Part shown: positions 1 to 10,464 of the stretch, piece after piece | Numbering within the stretch: position 1 is the first letter of the stretch | Layout: each line of letters begins with the position of its first letter | Source of the DNA: Craspedostauros australis | Lineage: Eukaryota; Bacillariophyta; Bacillariophyceae; Mastogloiales; Achnanthaceae | Direction: 5' to 3' | Assembly: GCA_026770025.1 (NCBI GenBank) | Contig: JAMXDE010000004.1 | Location: 2,418,001-2,482,000, forward strand | DNA: 64,000 nt | Notes under the pieces: generated by a model | What the model saw: the letters and a program-made list of their open reading frames with translations, nothing else | Databases searched by the model: none | What the model was told of the DNA's origin: nothing | Translations under genes and position numbers: made by a program

Positions 1-241
1 CCTTGGGCGGCTCCATCTGCGTCTCCTTCAGCATGGCGTCGAGCTCGCCCATCAGGACGCAGCCGTGCATCGACAGGCGGTGGCGCAGCTTGGCGCGGCG
101 CTTGTTGAAGGCCAGCAGCCTGCGTTTGAAGGCGGCATAGTCGATGGTGTGAGGCGTCCAGTCGATGTTCTTGGCATCGTCCTTGCGCAGGGACCTTTCG
201 TAGAATGGACGGAAGCCGTTGTTCGAGCGGAAGTTCACCAT
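1..241 (-). CDS. N-terminal fragment of an unidentified protein, cut by the window edge
   Basis: Reading the minus strand from the ATG at 239-241, the frame stays open for 80 codons to the window edge, so only the N-terminus is seen. It begins MVNFRSNNGF, followed by an aromatic/basic segment and a strongly basic, probably helical stretch (KRRLLAFNKRRAKLRHRLSM), then an acidic part. The GC-rich, even codon use matches the other genes here. I do not recognise the family. A short aromatic N-terminus followed by basic helices loosely recalls SPX-type N-termini, but 80 residues are too few to claim that. An intron shortly beyond the edge is possible. Confidence 0.5.
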   Translation of the reverse strand, partial: MVNFRSNNGFRPFYERSLRKDDAKNIDWTPHTIDYAAFKRRLLAFNKRRAKLRHRLSMHGCVLMGELDAMLKETQMEPPK

Positions 242-1113
242 TGTCAGACGTTGCGACGAGACCTAGTACTCCAGTAAAAGCAATAGCAATAGCAGTATCA
301 GTAGCAGTAGCAGTAGCAGTAGCAACAATCCACAGTGAATGCTCACAGGTGCAGGGATGTTGGATGTCAGTTGTCAGTTGTCAGCTGTTCGTTGTTGGAC
401 GCATTGGTGGTATTGTTGTGGCGGAGTGAGTTTGACATCCCCATCTCCACACAATCACTCAATCACTCAATCAACACGAACGAACGAACAGACGAATACG
501 CGAACGAAAGAGAACAAAGTGGCGCCATTCCTCCGAACAGCGAGCGTTCTTGCGTTTGTGTGTTTCGTTCACGCCGAACATCGGATATCACGCGAACAAT
601 ATGTAAGTATGGGTTCATGAATGTTATGTATATATTCTGTTGCGCGAACGTTAATAGCGTTACGTAGGCAATGCCATGCCAAGCCAGACACAACAAAAGC
701 GACAGTTCGGGGGCAGTTTCGCGCCAGAATTCGTGTTGTTGGGGAGTGGTTCTTTCCATCGATCTCACACGACACAAACGCCCAAACACGGATAATAATT
801 CTTCGCCTGCCTTGTGCCGCCGGATGATTGTTGTTGTTGTTGTTGTAAACCAACATTATGATTACTTGAGCTATCTCTCTCTCTCTCTCTCTCTCTCTTC
901 TGCAGCCTGAGCCTCTTACTCAATCGTATTCATGAATTTCGAGATCCACGCCTGTACTTTTCCCAAACCTGTGCCACTCTCTGTTAGCCTTCTCTTTCTG
1001 TATGGAGGTCAGGGTTTGGGTGGCAATAATCCTTCTCATATGCAATTCTCTCCTCCAGTTTAAGTCTTGATCAAGACCTGGTTGAGTGACAGGACCTGCA
1101 GTCGGTCCTGGAG
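242..1113. other. Intergenic, upstream of the partial minus-strand gene
   Basis: No gene is supported. The stretch holds a (CAGTAG)n-like simple repeat at about 278-330, a run of ACGAA-type imperfect repeats near 475-515, and a CT microsatellite near 874-898. Short open frames on both strands use non-ATG starts and low-complexity sequence. It probably contains the 5' UTR and promoter of the gene starting at 241. Confidence 0.5.
874..898. repeat. CT dinucleotide microsatellite
   Basis: About a dozen uninterrupted CT units, directly visible, in the intergenic stretch left of the solo LTR. Confidence 0.9.
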
Positions 1114-1924
1114 TGCGTTGGAAATCTGGGGTAACCCAGTCTCTAGTATAGTATCTGATTACCTATTCCTGTTGTTGCATTGTTGGAACTGTGAGCACAA
1201 CATCTCCATCTCTTTCAATTCCATTTGCCACAGCACACATAATCCACAGTGGCACACAGTCTTGCCCTTGATCATGTAGTGCTTTCTTCTGCTTCATTAA
1301 GTCATGCATCATGTACTTGGTGTACAGTTTCATCTTGCATCCAGCATGAATCCATCATCATGCATGCACATCAGTGTTGCCCATCTTGTGAATCCATCAT
1401 CTCGTCTTGCTTCAGACAGTTTCATTTGTGTAGCCAGTTGCGATTCACAGCCATTCCTGACTCGCTTCATTCGGTCGGATCACCATCTCCACACTCCACA
1501 AAAACAGGTCAGACGATTGCTCTCACAATTTCTCATGTTGAGACAAACATCCAATCTCAATCAATATTTGCCAGTTTGTCATGTGGGATTTGCACAAGTA
1601 CTATTTCATACTTTGTGACCCTGATCCTGTCAGAACTTTCTTTTCTTGTTTGGTGCAACATGGGGCAGTAGTCGGATGCATCGTGATGTTGGCCATGCAT
1701 CATTCATCTCCGCCCCTTGCAACATTCACGTTTGGATCAGAAGGACTGCATCCAGTTCATGCTTGTCACGCGATGTTCTCTCCTCCACCATGCGGCTCAC
1801 TTTTCGGCGTCTCACAAGCAGCCAGATTGGGAGGTGCGGCAATACATAGTTTCAAAAACACTCGGTCCTTTCCGCCATTGGGAGGTGCGGTAATAGATAG
1901 TTCCAGAACACCCGATTCCTGACA
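1114..1924 (-). repeat. Solo Copia-type LTR (811 bp)
   Basis: The segment aligns along its whole length, by eye, with the 3' LTR at 59411-60370. Shared blocks are the left terminus (TGCGTTGGAAATCTGGGG here, TGTGTTGGAAATCCGGGG there), GGAACTGTGAG about 70 bp inside, a TCTTGCCCTTG block, GACATGGGG/AACATGGGG with CGTGATGTTGG, and the right terminus CACCCGATTCCTGACA. Read on the minus strand it runs TGTCAGG...CA, the same orientation as the element at the right edge. No retroelement coding sequence lies next to it, so it is a solo LTR. The flanking 5-mers do not match, so I see no target-site duplication. Two GGGAGGTGCGG motifs (1829 and 1880) lie near its U3 end. Confidence 0.8.
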
Positions 1925-2221
1925 GGCAAACACAGACAAACGACGCGAATTAGAGGGGTGCGATCAAGAGGAGGAGGCAAACACAAAGAGAGAGAGAGAA
2001 GACCATGCGAACAAGACCACAGCACACATCACTCGACCACATGCTCGAGCACATCAACAACAGACATCGCATTCCCACTCATACTCATCACACAGCGCAT
2101 AGCACTCATTTTATACCAATACAAGCTATTGAAGACACCACGATCGATATCTTTGCCATAGGCAGCTCAGACCACACACTTCCTCGGCAGCCAATCCAAC
2201 GCCATCGACCATCCCCTCAAA

Positions 2222-3364
2222 ATGCCGAATGTTACGAACGAACGTTTCATTGAAGCTGCCAAGGCAGGTGACTTGTCGGTGTTGAAGGAATGTGAGAGGC
2301 AGAGCAATATGCAGAATGAAGGAGTTGATGTCAACAAGGTTGCAGACAGCGATGGTGACACTCCCCTTCATTGGGCATGCATGAGCGGCCACCTGGAGTG
2401 TGTGAAGTACCTCATCGAATCATGTGAGGCGAACATCAACTGCGAAGACAACGATGGTTCCACTCCCCTTCATGGTGCATGCCTATGCGGCCACGTGGAG
2501 TGTGTGAAGTACCTCATTGAATCATGTGAGGCAAACACCAACTGCAAAGACAACTCTGGCTCCACTCCCCTTCAATACTCATGCAACAACGGCCACCTGG
2601 AGTGTGTGAAGTACCTCATCAAATCATGTGAGGCGAACATCAACTGCCAAAACAATCATGGCATTACCCCCCTTCATGGTGCATGCATGAATGGCCACCT
2701 GGAGTGTGTGAAGTACCTCATCGAATCATGTGGGGCGAACGCCAACTGCCAAAACAACGATGGCTCCACTCCCCTTCATGTGGCATGCCACAACGGCCAC
2801 CTGGAGTGTGTGAAGTACCTCATTGAATCATGTGAGGCAAACGCCAACTGCAAAGACAACAATGGTAACACTCCCCTTCATGTGGCATGCATAAACGGCC
2901 ACCTGGAGTGTGTGAAGTACCTCATTGAATCATGTGAGGCAAACACCAACTGCAAAGACAACTCTGGCTCCACTCCCCTTCAGTACGCATGCTACAACGG
3001 CCACCTGGAGTGTGTGAAGTACCTCATTGAATCATGTGAGGCAAACATCAACTGCGAAGACAACAATGGTTCCACTCCCCTTCATTACGCATGCATGAAC
3101 AGCAAACTGGAGTGTGTCAAGTACCTCATCGAATCATGTGAGGCGAACACCAACTGCCAAAACAGCCTTGGCTCCGCTCCCCTTCATGGTGCATGCATAA
3201 AGGGCCACCTGGAGTGTGTGAAGTACCTCATCGAATCATGTGAGGCGAACATCAACTGCCGAAACAATCATGGCTTCACTCCCCTTCATGACGCATACCG
3301 CAACGGCAAACTGGAGTGTGTGAAGTACCTCATCGAATCAGTCAACGCCGATACCGACATCTAA
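2222..3364 (+). CDS. Ankyrin-repeat protein, ten near-identical Cys-rich repeats
   Basis: This intronless ORF of 380 residues starts at ATG 2222 and ends at TAA 3362-3364. After a leader of about 45 residues come ten consecutive ankyrin repeats of 34 residues (102 bp). Each shows the TPLH core, a GHLE turn and the helix CVKYLIESCEAN, followed by a Cys in the beta-hairpin loop (NINC or NTNC). The last unit is cut short and the protein stops soon after it. There is no signal peptide or membrane segment and no second domain, so a soluble protein-binding scaffold is the reasonable inference; the partner is unknown. DNA units are nearly identical, which points to recent tandem duplication or gene conversion. 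A solo LTR lies about 300 bp upstream, oriented away from the gene. Confidence 0.85.
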   Translation: MPNVTNERFIEAAKAGDLSVLKECERQSNMQNEGVDVNKVADSDGDTPLHWACMSGHLECVKYLIESCEANINCEDNDGSTPLHGACLCGHVECVKYLIESCEANTNCKDNSGSTPLQYSCNNGHLECVKYLIKSCEANINCQNNHGITPLHGACMNGHLECVKYLIESCGANANCQNNDGSTPLHVACHNGHLECVKYLIESCEANANCKDNNGNTPLHVACINGHLECVKYLIESCEANTNCKDNSGSTPLQYACYNGHLECVKYLIESCEANINCEDNNGSTPLHYACMNSKLECVKYLIESCEANTNCQNSLGSAPLHGACIKGHLECVKYLIESCEANINCRNNHGFTPLHDAYRNGKLECVKYLIESVNADTDI

Positions 3365-4986
3365 AACAACGACAACAGAACGCCCCCCGGTATGTAGTAG
3401 AGCTAAACTAGCATTCAGCTTAATGGAGAATCTCTCAAATCTCACAACTCACTTCCACTCGAATTGGTCTGAACCAAGTCTCAAATACGTCCACGTTTGG
3501 AGCAGACATGAGTCATTGAAGTAGATCTTTGGAACCTGAGATCAGAGAAAAAGAGCTCCGATGACCTGGTCATCAAAACCCCCTTCCTGCCAAAATCTCG
3601 ACGCCTTTACAAGACAGAGGGATCATGGGAGCGGCACCCTGCAGGAACAGGTTCCAGCTTACCATTGCCTTGTTCCCAACTTGACAAAAAGGATCCTCCT
3701 GTGGTACTGGAGCTATGTAACCCTACGCCCACTTTTCAAAGGCAACCCACACAAGGTACCACACCAACAAGAATCATAGCACTAATCTCATTCTCCAAAT
3801 GTTTCTTCACCCTTCATTTGTTGGAGTCCATCGAGTCGTTCAGTATCTGTGACTGGGGACTTGCTGAAAGATTCCATTCAACAAATGGTGTCATTGCCAA
3901 CTTTGTGTCCAAAATTGCACCTCCTCCATCATCCTATGTCATCTGTCATGTTCCTTGAAGGTTTGGATCCTCATGCATGATGCAACATCATTCAGTATCG
4001 TTGTCCCTCTTTGATCAGCAGATCAGCAAAATCAGAGTCATCAGCCATCAAATTCTGTTCACTGCTCTACTAAGATCAAGAGCTGCCATCTTGTGTTATT
4101 GCACAATACAGGCAGGGTATCATTCACTCTCACACAGCAATCAAAAAATGACAGTCAAGTAGTCATAAACCAGCCTTTCACACTATTACAAGAGCCTAAG
4201 TAAACCCAAAGATCATCAATTGAAGCAAGTTGACTGTGTTCCCACCTTTCAGTACCAGTACCTGTCATTGTTTGCAGCCACCCATGCAATGAGCCCTTCT
4301 GATTGAATGGTTTGGGGCTGATTGCTGCATGCTCATCATGTTGGCAGAGCACCAACTTCTTTTTGCCAATCAAGCAACCAAGCACCATCATCATTTTGTG
4401 CTGCGCTCTTCTCCTTGGCGCGTCAACGAGGGGAATGATGATGATGTCTACTTGTACGAGCATTATGGCAAGCCCTGTGATGGCATTCAACTTGCCGCGT
4501 TCATGGTCGTCACCGTCCTCCGCCTTGGAATTCATCTCGTTGATGCCATTCGTGCTAGCTTCGTCTTCACCACTCATGCTGGGGACAATGTCAACACTGA
4601 CACCAACGCATTGTGGCACCAACTTCTGCCATCGACGACAACAACCATGGTGGTCTCTAGTCCTGATCTGAATGAGGACTTCGGTGGCGACGACGGCATG
4701 AAAGTTGGCAATGCCAAGCAAGCAACGATCGACCACCCACTGGTGGCGGTGATGCCAACGGATGTCAGGGAGTATAGGAATATCTTTAAAGGTGACATGT
4801 TCTGGAACACTGACAAGAGAGATGACACGACCAAGAACCTGCTGGACTTGGAGGGAAAGGGAGTCCACGGGCGCACTCTGGGACTCGATGATCGGGGCAA
4901 GACAGGCGATTATCGAACATGCCGACGAGGACAAGCGGGCCTCACGTGACACTGTGAGAACTATGATAGAGCAGGCGTCGTGATAA
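3365..4986. other. Region without a supported gene, possible decayed coding sequence after 4300
   Basis: From 3365 to about 4280 I see nothing coding-like. Between about 4300 and 4950 both strands are open at once: 302 codons on minus at 4155-5063, 206 on plus at 4329-4949. The plus strand has the more protein-like composition near its end (an acidic stretch, then a segment rich in Asp, Lys and Arg at 4780-4980) and leads into the broken frames that follow. Neither frame matches a family I know. Confidence 0.3.
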
Positions 4987-6302
4987 ATGCCTCCGAAACG
5001 GAGGGCCCTCTCTGGCGATGGCTTGCCGATCCCGACGGAGACTTCGACGATTGCACGTGTCAATAGGGAGTATGGCTATGAATGGATCAGGGACAATGAC
5101 CAGAACAATGACAAGAGTGATCTCGATCTGTTGATCGAACGGAGACTTGGAAAATTGGAGGGCGACCAGGGTGAACAGGCTCGTAACTGACAACAGGACA
5201 GCCTTCCTCATCAGCAATGTCATGTTCCGACACAAAGGAATCGAAGGTCACCAGCAGCACATCGTCACACTGGAGAACAATTATCTGGATGTATTCGCAA
5301 GGTAATCATCTACGTGTCTGATAGTGGCAGCGGCGAGACGACTAATCTCGCTGCGAGTTCTGTATTGGGAGGCAGTGTCAGCAGCATCGCGACCATGGCG
5401 AAAGGGACATCTCCGCAAAGTTGCAAGGTGAGGACAGACGAGCGCAATGCCACAACAAGCCCAAAGCCATGCTTGATGTGGCTGAGCAAGCGGTACAGCG
5501 AAGGAGAAACGACGACAAGAGCCACAGGGAAGGAGAAGTTGTCGACTGTGACTTTCACAAACGAAAGGAAAAGCGACATTCTCGATCAGTTCAACAATCT
5601 GCGTGAAGATAAGCGAGACTTCGATCCTGGGGAAGCATCAGACAACAACGAAGAAACCCTCCCCACGGAGAGATCGATCTGTTGGAAGGAATCGCCCAAA
5701 TGAGACGCAACAAGAAGACCGAAGCCAACCACTTCACTCCATCCCTTGCAACCGTTCTCAGGGGTGGCTGCAACCTGGCAGACAGAAGCATGTCCTTCGT
5801 CGGTCCCAAGTTGGGCATGAATGGCACGTTCAAGGAGTACGCGATGTACACCATCTTCATCCAAGCCAAGGGCTACTACTACTTGGCAGACTCCTCGGCA
5901 ATCGACGACCTCTTCGTCCGAGACAACAAGGACAGGGTGTACCACGAGCTCCGGAACATTCCATTCGGGCACAAGAAGAACCGTCTGTACTGTGTGGCAT
6001 GCAGAGAGAAGAAGCTGCCAACGGAATTCACGGAAACTCGAATGACGGAAAATGAATGCAGTGATTCGGAAAGGAAAGCAAAGAGGAGATCACCATGCGT
6101 TTCTTACTCAATCGCGAACAAGGCAAGTGTCTTGTCCAACATGAGGGCGGCACTCAACGATCGTCGCAAATCACGGGTGGAGCGAATGGTGGCAGCAACT
6201 TTACAAACGCCAACTACATACATGATACCAAACCAATCTAAACAGTCAGTCAACCAATCAACGTTAAATCGGACATGGATGTGTGTAGTTGAAAAATTAT
6301 GA
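4987..6302 (+). pseudogene. Unidentified broken or many-exon gene on the plus strand
   Basis: Coding-like pieces follow one another on the plus strand in changing frames. The first is 4987-5190 (MPPKRRALSGDGLPIPTETS, then an acidic helix). The next continues in another frame across 5178-5300 with a helix-rich segment ending NNYLDVFA. Mixed Lys/Glu-rich frames cover 5314-5700. The last runs from ATG 5700 to 6302, with an aromatic patch (GYYYLADS) and a CxxC pair in LYCVACREKKLPTEF. Some junctions could be introns (GTAATC at 5302), but others look like plain frameshifts. No known domain is recognised. A decayed transposon-borne gene and a host gene with several short introns are both possible. 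Confidence 0.3.
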
Positions 6303-6377
6303 TGACACCAGTCAGAGTACCCTGGAGGACGACGAGTGCTCAGACCTCTCTTCCCATTCGCTCTACTCAACGAGTAT

Positions 6378-7613
6378 CTACGAGAAGTTTGACCTCGCGG
6401 CCTCCGCGATGGCTTGGTCGACCTTTTCCTTCAGCGTGTTTGCAGAAACCATGATCCTCAGCATGGTGATCGCGAATACCACCGCCAACGCCACTCCAGC
6501 TGCATTGAAGTAGAAGAGGTTGTTGTCACTGCTGACTTTGATGCATTTCTTGACAGGATCTGCTTGGACCAATGAGGTTGCGCCTCCCTTTGTATTTTCA
6601 GTTTTGCTCTCAGGTTTGTCATCGACTTTGTCATCGACTTGGTCACCGTCGGACGAGGAAGAAGATACGCTGTCGGTGCTCTTGCCAGTGCTTTGCAATA
6701 GAGGCACGTCGTCACTGTCATCGTTTGTCTCATTATCCTTCTCATTGATCTTGGCATCGGCATCGTCCTTTTCCGCTGCCGCAGTATGTTGACGCGCATT
6801 ATTCACGCCCTTCCCATCCGACTCGCTCTTCTCCAACAGCCGCTGCGACGCCTCGCCTTCTGCGTCCTTGAGCTTGGGCAGCGTCGCGATGATGCACTCC
6901 GCAACGATCCACGCCGACACCCAGTACGACCATATGTGGATCATGTCAAAGGCTCGCAGATAGTAGGGACACACGTCCGTGTCGGGATCGCAGTTGACGC
7001 GCACGCCCCTGGGATCGCGCCACCCCAGCACCATGACGAGGGAGTACCAGTATCTGTACAAGGCCGGCGCCCACATCTGCCCCACGGCGCGGATGGCCCA
7101 TGATCGGTGGCTGTGCCATTGCTGTCGCGTCGCCGTGTGGTAGCACATGTAGCAGAACCAGGCCAGGACGACGCCCGACAATGCCAGCGCCAGCGCCATG
7201 TTGAAGCCGCCGACGAGGGTGAAGTTCATGAGGTAGATGAAGATGTTGCCGCAGATGCAGGCCCCGATGCCGGCCAGCACGAAGATGCGTCCCATGACGC
7301 GATGGACCTTGGGGTAGTTGCGGCGGATGGATCCCATGAATTGCGACGGCGCGACGACGATGCCCACTGCGCCGATGACCATGTGGCTTCCCATGAACAT
7401 CTTGCGCGCGACGGTCTTTGCCAGGCCTGGCAGCGCGCTGTTCCAATCGTTCTCGATGAAGTACCGATGGAAGATGCCGAAGGCAATCCATGGGATCGCG
7501 AACAGGTAGAACACGACGAAGACCACCACCCATGGCGATCTCCATGCCTTCGGCAGAGCGAGGATGCTTCTGTCGCTTGTTCTGTGCGCTACCGCGCTTG
7601 TCTCTGTCGCCAT
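6378..7613 (-). CDS. DUF2306 multi-pass membrane protein
   Basis: From ATG 7611-7613 (MATETSAVAH) the minus strand encodes 411 residues; an ATG 42 bp upstream is in frame but less likely. Several hydrophobic segments are clear: about residues 28-48, 80-95, 115-160 and one close to the C-terminus (about 375-397). Conserved-looking histidines sit at membrane edges in HRVMGRIFVLAG and HSHRSWAIRAVGQ, the signature I associate with the DUF2306 family, which has a cytochrome b561-like topology. Whether it binds haem is inference. Between the core and the last membrane segment lies an acidic, Ser/Asp-rich, probably disordered loop of about 120 residues. It is intronless. Substrate and cell location are unknown. 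Confidence 0.75.
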   Translation of the reverse strand: MATETSAVAHRTSDRSILALPKAWRSPWVVVFVVFYLFAIPWIAFGIFHRYFIENDWNSALPGLAKTVARKMFMGSHMVIGAVGIVVAPSQFMGSIRRNYPKVHRVMGRIFVLAGIGACICGNIFIYLMNFTLVGGFNMALALALSGVVLAWFCYMCYHTATRQQWHSHRSWAIRAVGQMWAPALYRYWYSLVMVLGWRDPRGVRVNCDPDTDVCPYYLRAFDMIHIWSYWVSAWIVAECIIATLPKLKDAEGEASQRLLEKSESDGKGVNNARQHTAAAEKDDADAKINEKDNETNDDSDDVPLLQSTGKSTDSVSSSSSDGDQVDDKVDDKPESKTENTKGGATSLVQADPVKKCIKVSSDNNLFYFNAAGVALAVVFAITMLRIMVSANTLKEKVDQAIAEAARSNFS

Positions 7614-8436
7614 GGTGTTGCAAGTGTGATGGTGCTTGTGCTTGTTCATGTGCATGTGCTTGTTGATGTGCTTGTGATTGTGTGGTTGCTTCGTTTATGA
7701 CTGCCTCAGTGATCTCCTCGTTCTCATTTCTTCCACAAGCTAGCTACCCGGTGCGCACGAGCATGAGTATTGCGGCTCAGTCACAAGTTGGCTTGTTGTG
7801 TGTGCGAATTTGCCAAACCAATGCGGTGGCGGTCGCCAACACCTCACGGAACACGTAGTCGTCACTGCATCAACGATGTTGACCGGTGGATCGTGAAAGT
7901 TCCTTCATGGTTGCCTTTTCTCCGCGCTTGCTTGTTCGCGAAGTTGAATCTGCGTTTCTCCGCGTTCTTCATGAACAACGGAACGAGTCATGCACGCATT
8001 CGCACGACTCGATAGATCTCATCATGAGTTCTCGAAGGAGCGACCACCAAAAGACTTCCAAACGAAGCCAGATCACTGCGGTCAAAAGTGTCAAACTGCA
8101 AGCGACTTTTGACCGCATCGACAGCAGCGGCCTGACATGCTTGAGCCGCCTCGTCTCCAACAAATGGAGACTGCTTACATTTCGTCCATGGATACAATTG
8201 TGTACACGAGTGTATGATATTATACAACATTTCATTAGTGTACGAGTATAGAGATAATCGCTGAGTACCGTATGCACAGCGGAGGTACTGTCCAGCTGAT
8301 GCGACACCTGGAAGATTGTTGTGTGTCAGCATTCCAGACTGACCCCGACAGCGCGAACGTGGCTGGAGCTTGCCGTGCGAGAGAGTTGTTATCCCACCCC
8401 TTCCGCGTATAATCATGGCGTAACATCGGCGTTGCT
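7614..8436. other. Intergenic between two minus-strand genes
   Basis: No supported gene. It should carry the promoter of the DUF2306 gene (right of 7613) and the 3' region of the next gene. Open frames on plus at 7886-8251 and on minus at 7988-8692 overlap each other or the real gene and have no domain. Confidence 0.5.
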
Positions 8437-9504
8437 CTACCGCAGGAAATCCTGGACGATGCTCCCGATATTTCGCGGGTTGTAGCCGTCGATGCGTGAG
8501 ATTGTGGCTTTGAACTTCCACAGCCGCTGCGTTGGTGCTTGCGGAGGCGTGGTCGTCTCCTGCAGCTCGACTGTACTGCCCGAAAGAGTCGTGATGGAGA
8601 GACTGCGATGGCTTGGCAGCGGTTGCCACCATGCCGGCTTCTTCGGAATTTGCATGGAGGCAAAATGGGCATTGCATTGCCGATCTTGCCAAGGGGTGCT
8701 GCTCGCGAGGGCGACAAGGTCCTGTCGTAGGTTTTGGAGTTGTTGATAAGACGCCGACAGTGAAACCCGCAAGATGGCTTGACTTTGGGAAATGCCCGAG
8801 ACGATCATCCTCCAGAAGACGTCATCAGCGATGGGGCCTAAGTTGGCGATGACGATCACCTGGAGCGTTGTTGTGATGGCTAACGTCTGCCCCAGTTCCA
8901 CGCCGTCGATGGGCGTTGCAGAGAAGCTGAGCTCTCGCAGGACGGGAAGGCGGCCTCCGAGCTGCTCATTGTTGGGTGCGTTGAAAGAGGAATGCGCACG
9001 GATGGTTTGGCAGAGACTCGCTCCGTTGTCCTGAAACGAGCAGGACAGGAAGCAGAGTTCCTCTGTGCGCGTCGCTAGCCAGACGCATGCTGCGGCACTG
9101 ATGTCGCGAACCCCCTCCACCATCACAAGATGGTAGACATAATGGTAGGTCTCCATGAAGATGTCCAGCACCCACGCTTGGCACAAGCTAATTTCTGCCC
9201 TCTGCGTGGACGTACCAATACTCAGCTGGTGCCACCAATTGAGACGGAGTAGCCATTCCCTGGCTGCGTCCAGTGAAGCCTGATTTGCCAGGTCGTCAGA
9301 ATGCATGCAGACGATCAGGTCGTTGAATGATGCAACGACGCGCAATCCGTCGATTCTGTCCACAGCTTCGTCATCATCCATCAGCGTCAGTGGTCCAATA
9401 CGAAGAGGCGGTTGGCCTGTCTCACGCCGATTGTTCGTCTCCTGAAGGAGGGCGGGGAATGTCACGGGAGGATTCATGGTTTGCGTGTGCGTTTGCGTCT
9501 GCAT
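8437..9504 (-). CDS. Hypothetical protein, 355 residues
   Basis: A single uninterrupted frame from ATG 9504 to TAG 8437-8439, with codon composition like its neighbours. A Gln/Thr-rich start (MQTQTHTQTM; a second ATG lies nine codons in) is followed by a mixed alpha/beta-looking globular part. The stretch around residues 190-270 has spaced Leu/Ile positions (LPVLRELSFSATPIDG, then TTTLQVIVIANLGP) that look like one or two irregular leucine-rich repeats. There is no signal peptide or membrane segment. I do not recognise a family; an LRR or F-box-like relative is possible but unproven. Confidence 0.6.
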   Translation of the reverse strand: MQTQTHTQTMNPPVTFPALLQETNNRRETGQPPLRIGPLTLMDDDEAVDRIDGLRVVASFNDLIVCMHSDDLANQASLDAAREWLLRLNWWHQLSIGTSTQRAEISLCQAWVLDIFMETYHYVYHLVMVEGVRDISAAACVWLATRTEELCFLSCSFQDNGASLCQTIRAHSSFNAPNNEQLGGRLPVLRELSFSATPIDGVELGQTLAITTTLQVIVIANLGPIADDVFWRMIVSGISQSQAILRVSLSASYQQLQNLRQDLVALASSTPWQDRQCNAHFASMQIPKKPAWWQPLPSHRSLSITTLSGSTVELQETTTPPQAPTQRLWKFKATISRIDGYNPRNIGSIVQDFLR

Positions 9505-10464
9505 TTGTTTGCCGGTGTGCGTGGGGATTGTGGGATGAAGTGATGACTTCTGGTTGCAACTTGATGGTCAATGGCTGATGGCTGGTCTGTTGGGCGAATG
9601 TAGGGATGGTTCACTTGTTGTGTTGCATGTAACAGCAGGAGACGGTCGAGTGTTTGTGAGCCAAGATGGAGATGCGGGGCTGCTGCTTTGGAATTCATCG
9701 TTGTTGGATTTGTGTGTGGTGGTGGGTGCGATCAAGACAGCTTTTTCCCGACGGCGCTCGTTCCTGTTCGGATACAGCAGGCACAGGGACGTCGGAACTG
9801 TGTCCCCTCCTTGTCCACAAACTTGCTGAATCGTTCGTCGCAAACTTGTTTTCGAATCCCCAAAGAAGCAACCTCACCGAACGGCATGACATAGATCAAG
9901 CGATAAGAAAGGAAACGATGCCGCATTCTCGCAACATGGTCGTCCATGGAAGTAACACAACCACGGCAAGGGCATGCTAATGTCGAGGCCGCAACTTCCA
10001 AAATGGCGCGTGTATGGCCTCTCACATTTTATGACCATGGTGTCTGCCGCGATCAGATGTTGCCGTTGTCGCGAAAATCAACGGTTTGGATGCATACACG
10101 GCGATGCCGCGTGGAGGAGGATTCTCATACACGCAAATGATGTCCAGGCCAATTCGCAGAACAAGAACACAACGACAGACAAAAACAGAACTTGGCAATC
10201 AGTTAACCTGCCCAATGGTTGTGAGGCAAGCGACTTTTTCTGTGCTTCGTTCGTCAACGGGAGAAGCAGGACAAAGAAATGGGCAAGCAAACTGATTGTT
10301 CGGCGGAACTGGATAGAATCGTTGCCGAAGACAGCTCTTCATCCTCTTCATTCCATAATAGAATACGATACTTCAACTCTAGGGCTTCCATCCTTTCGTT
10401 TCGTCCTGACTACATCGAGTATGCTTGCCAAACGAGACACAAACGGATTCTGCCAGTGCTCTCT
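9505..10464. other. Intergenic, promoter region of the 8437-9504 gene
   Basis: No supported gene. Short overlapping frames on both strands have no domain and mostly non-ATG starts. The right end is the 3' flank of the PPR gene. Confidence 0.5.

Noticed and set aside
1114-2221. Solo LTR as the promoter of the ankyrin gene
   Set aside because: The LTR reads leftward, away from the gene; only antisense activity could drive it, and nothing shows that.
4155-5063. 302-codon minus-strand frame
   Set aside because: Composition is unlike a globular protein, no motif is visible, and the plus strand is open over the same bases; kept only as an uncertain region.
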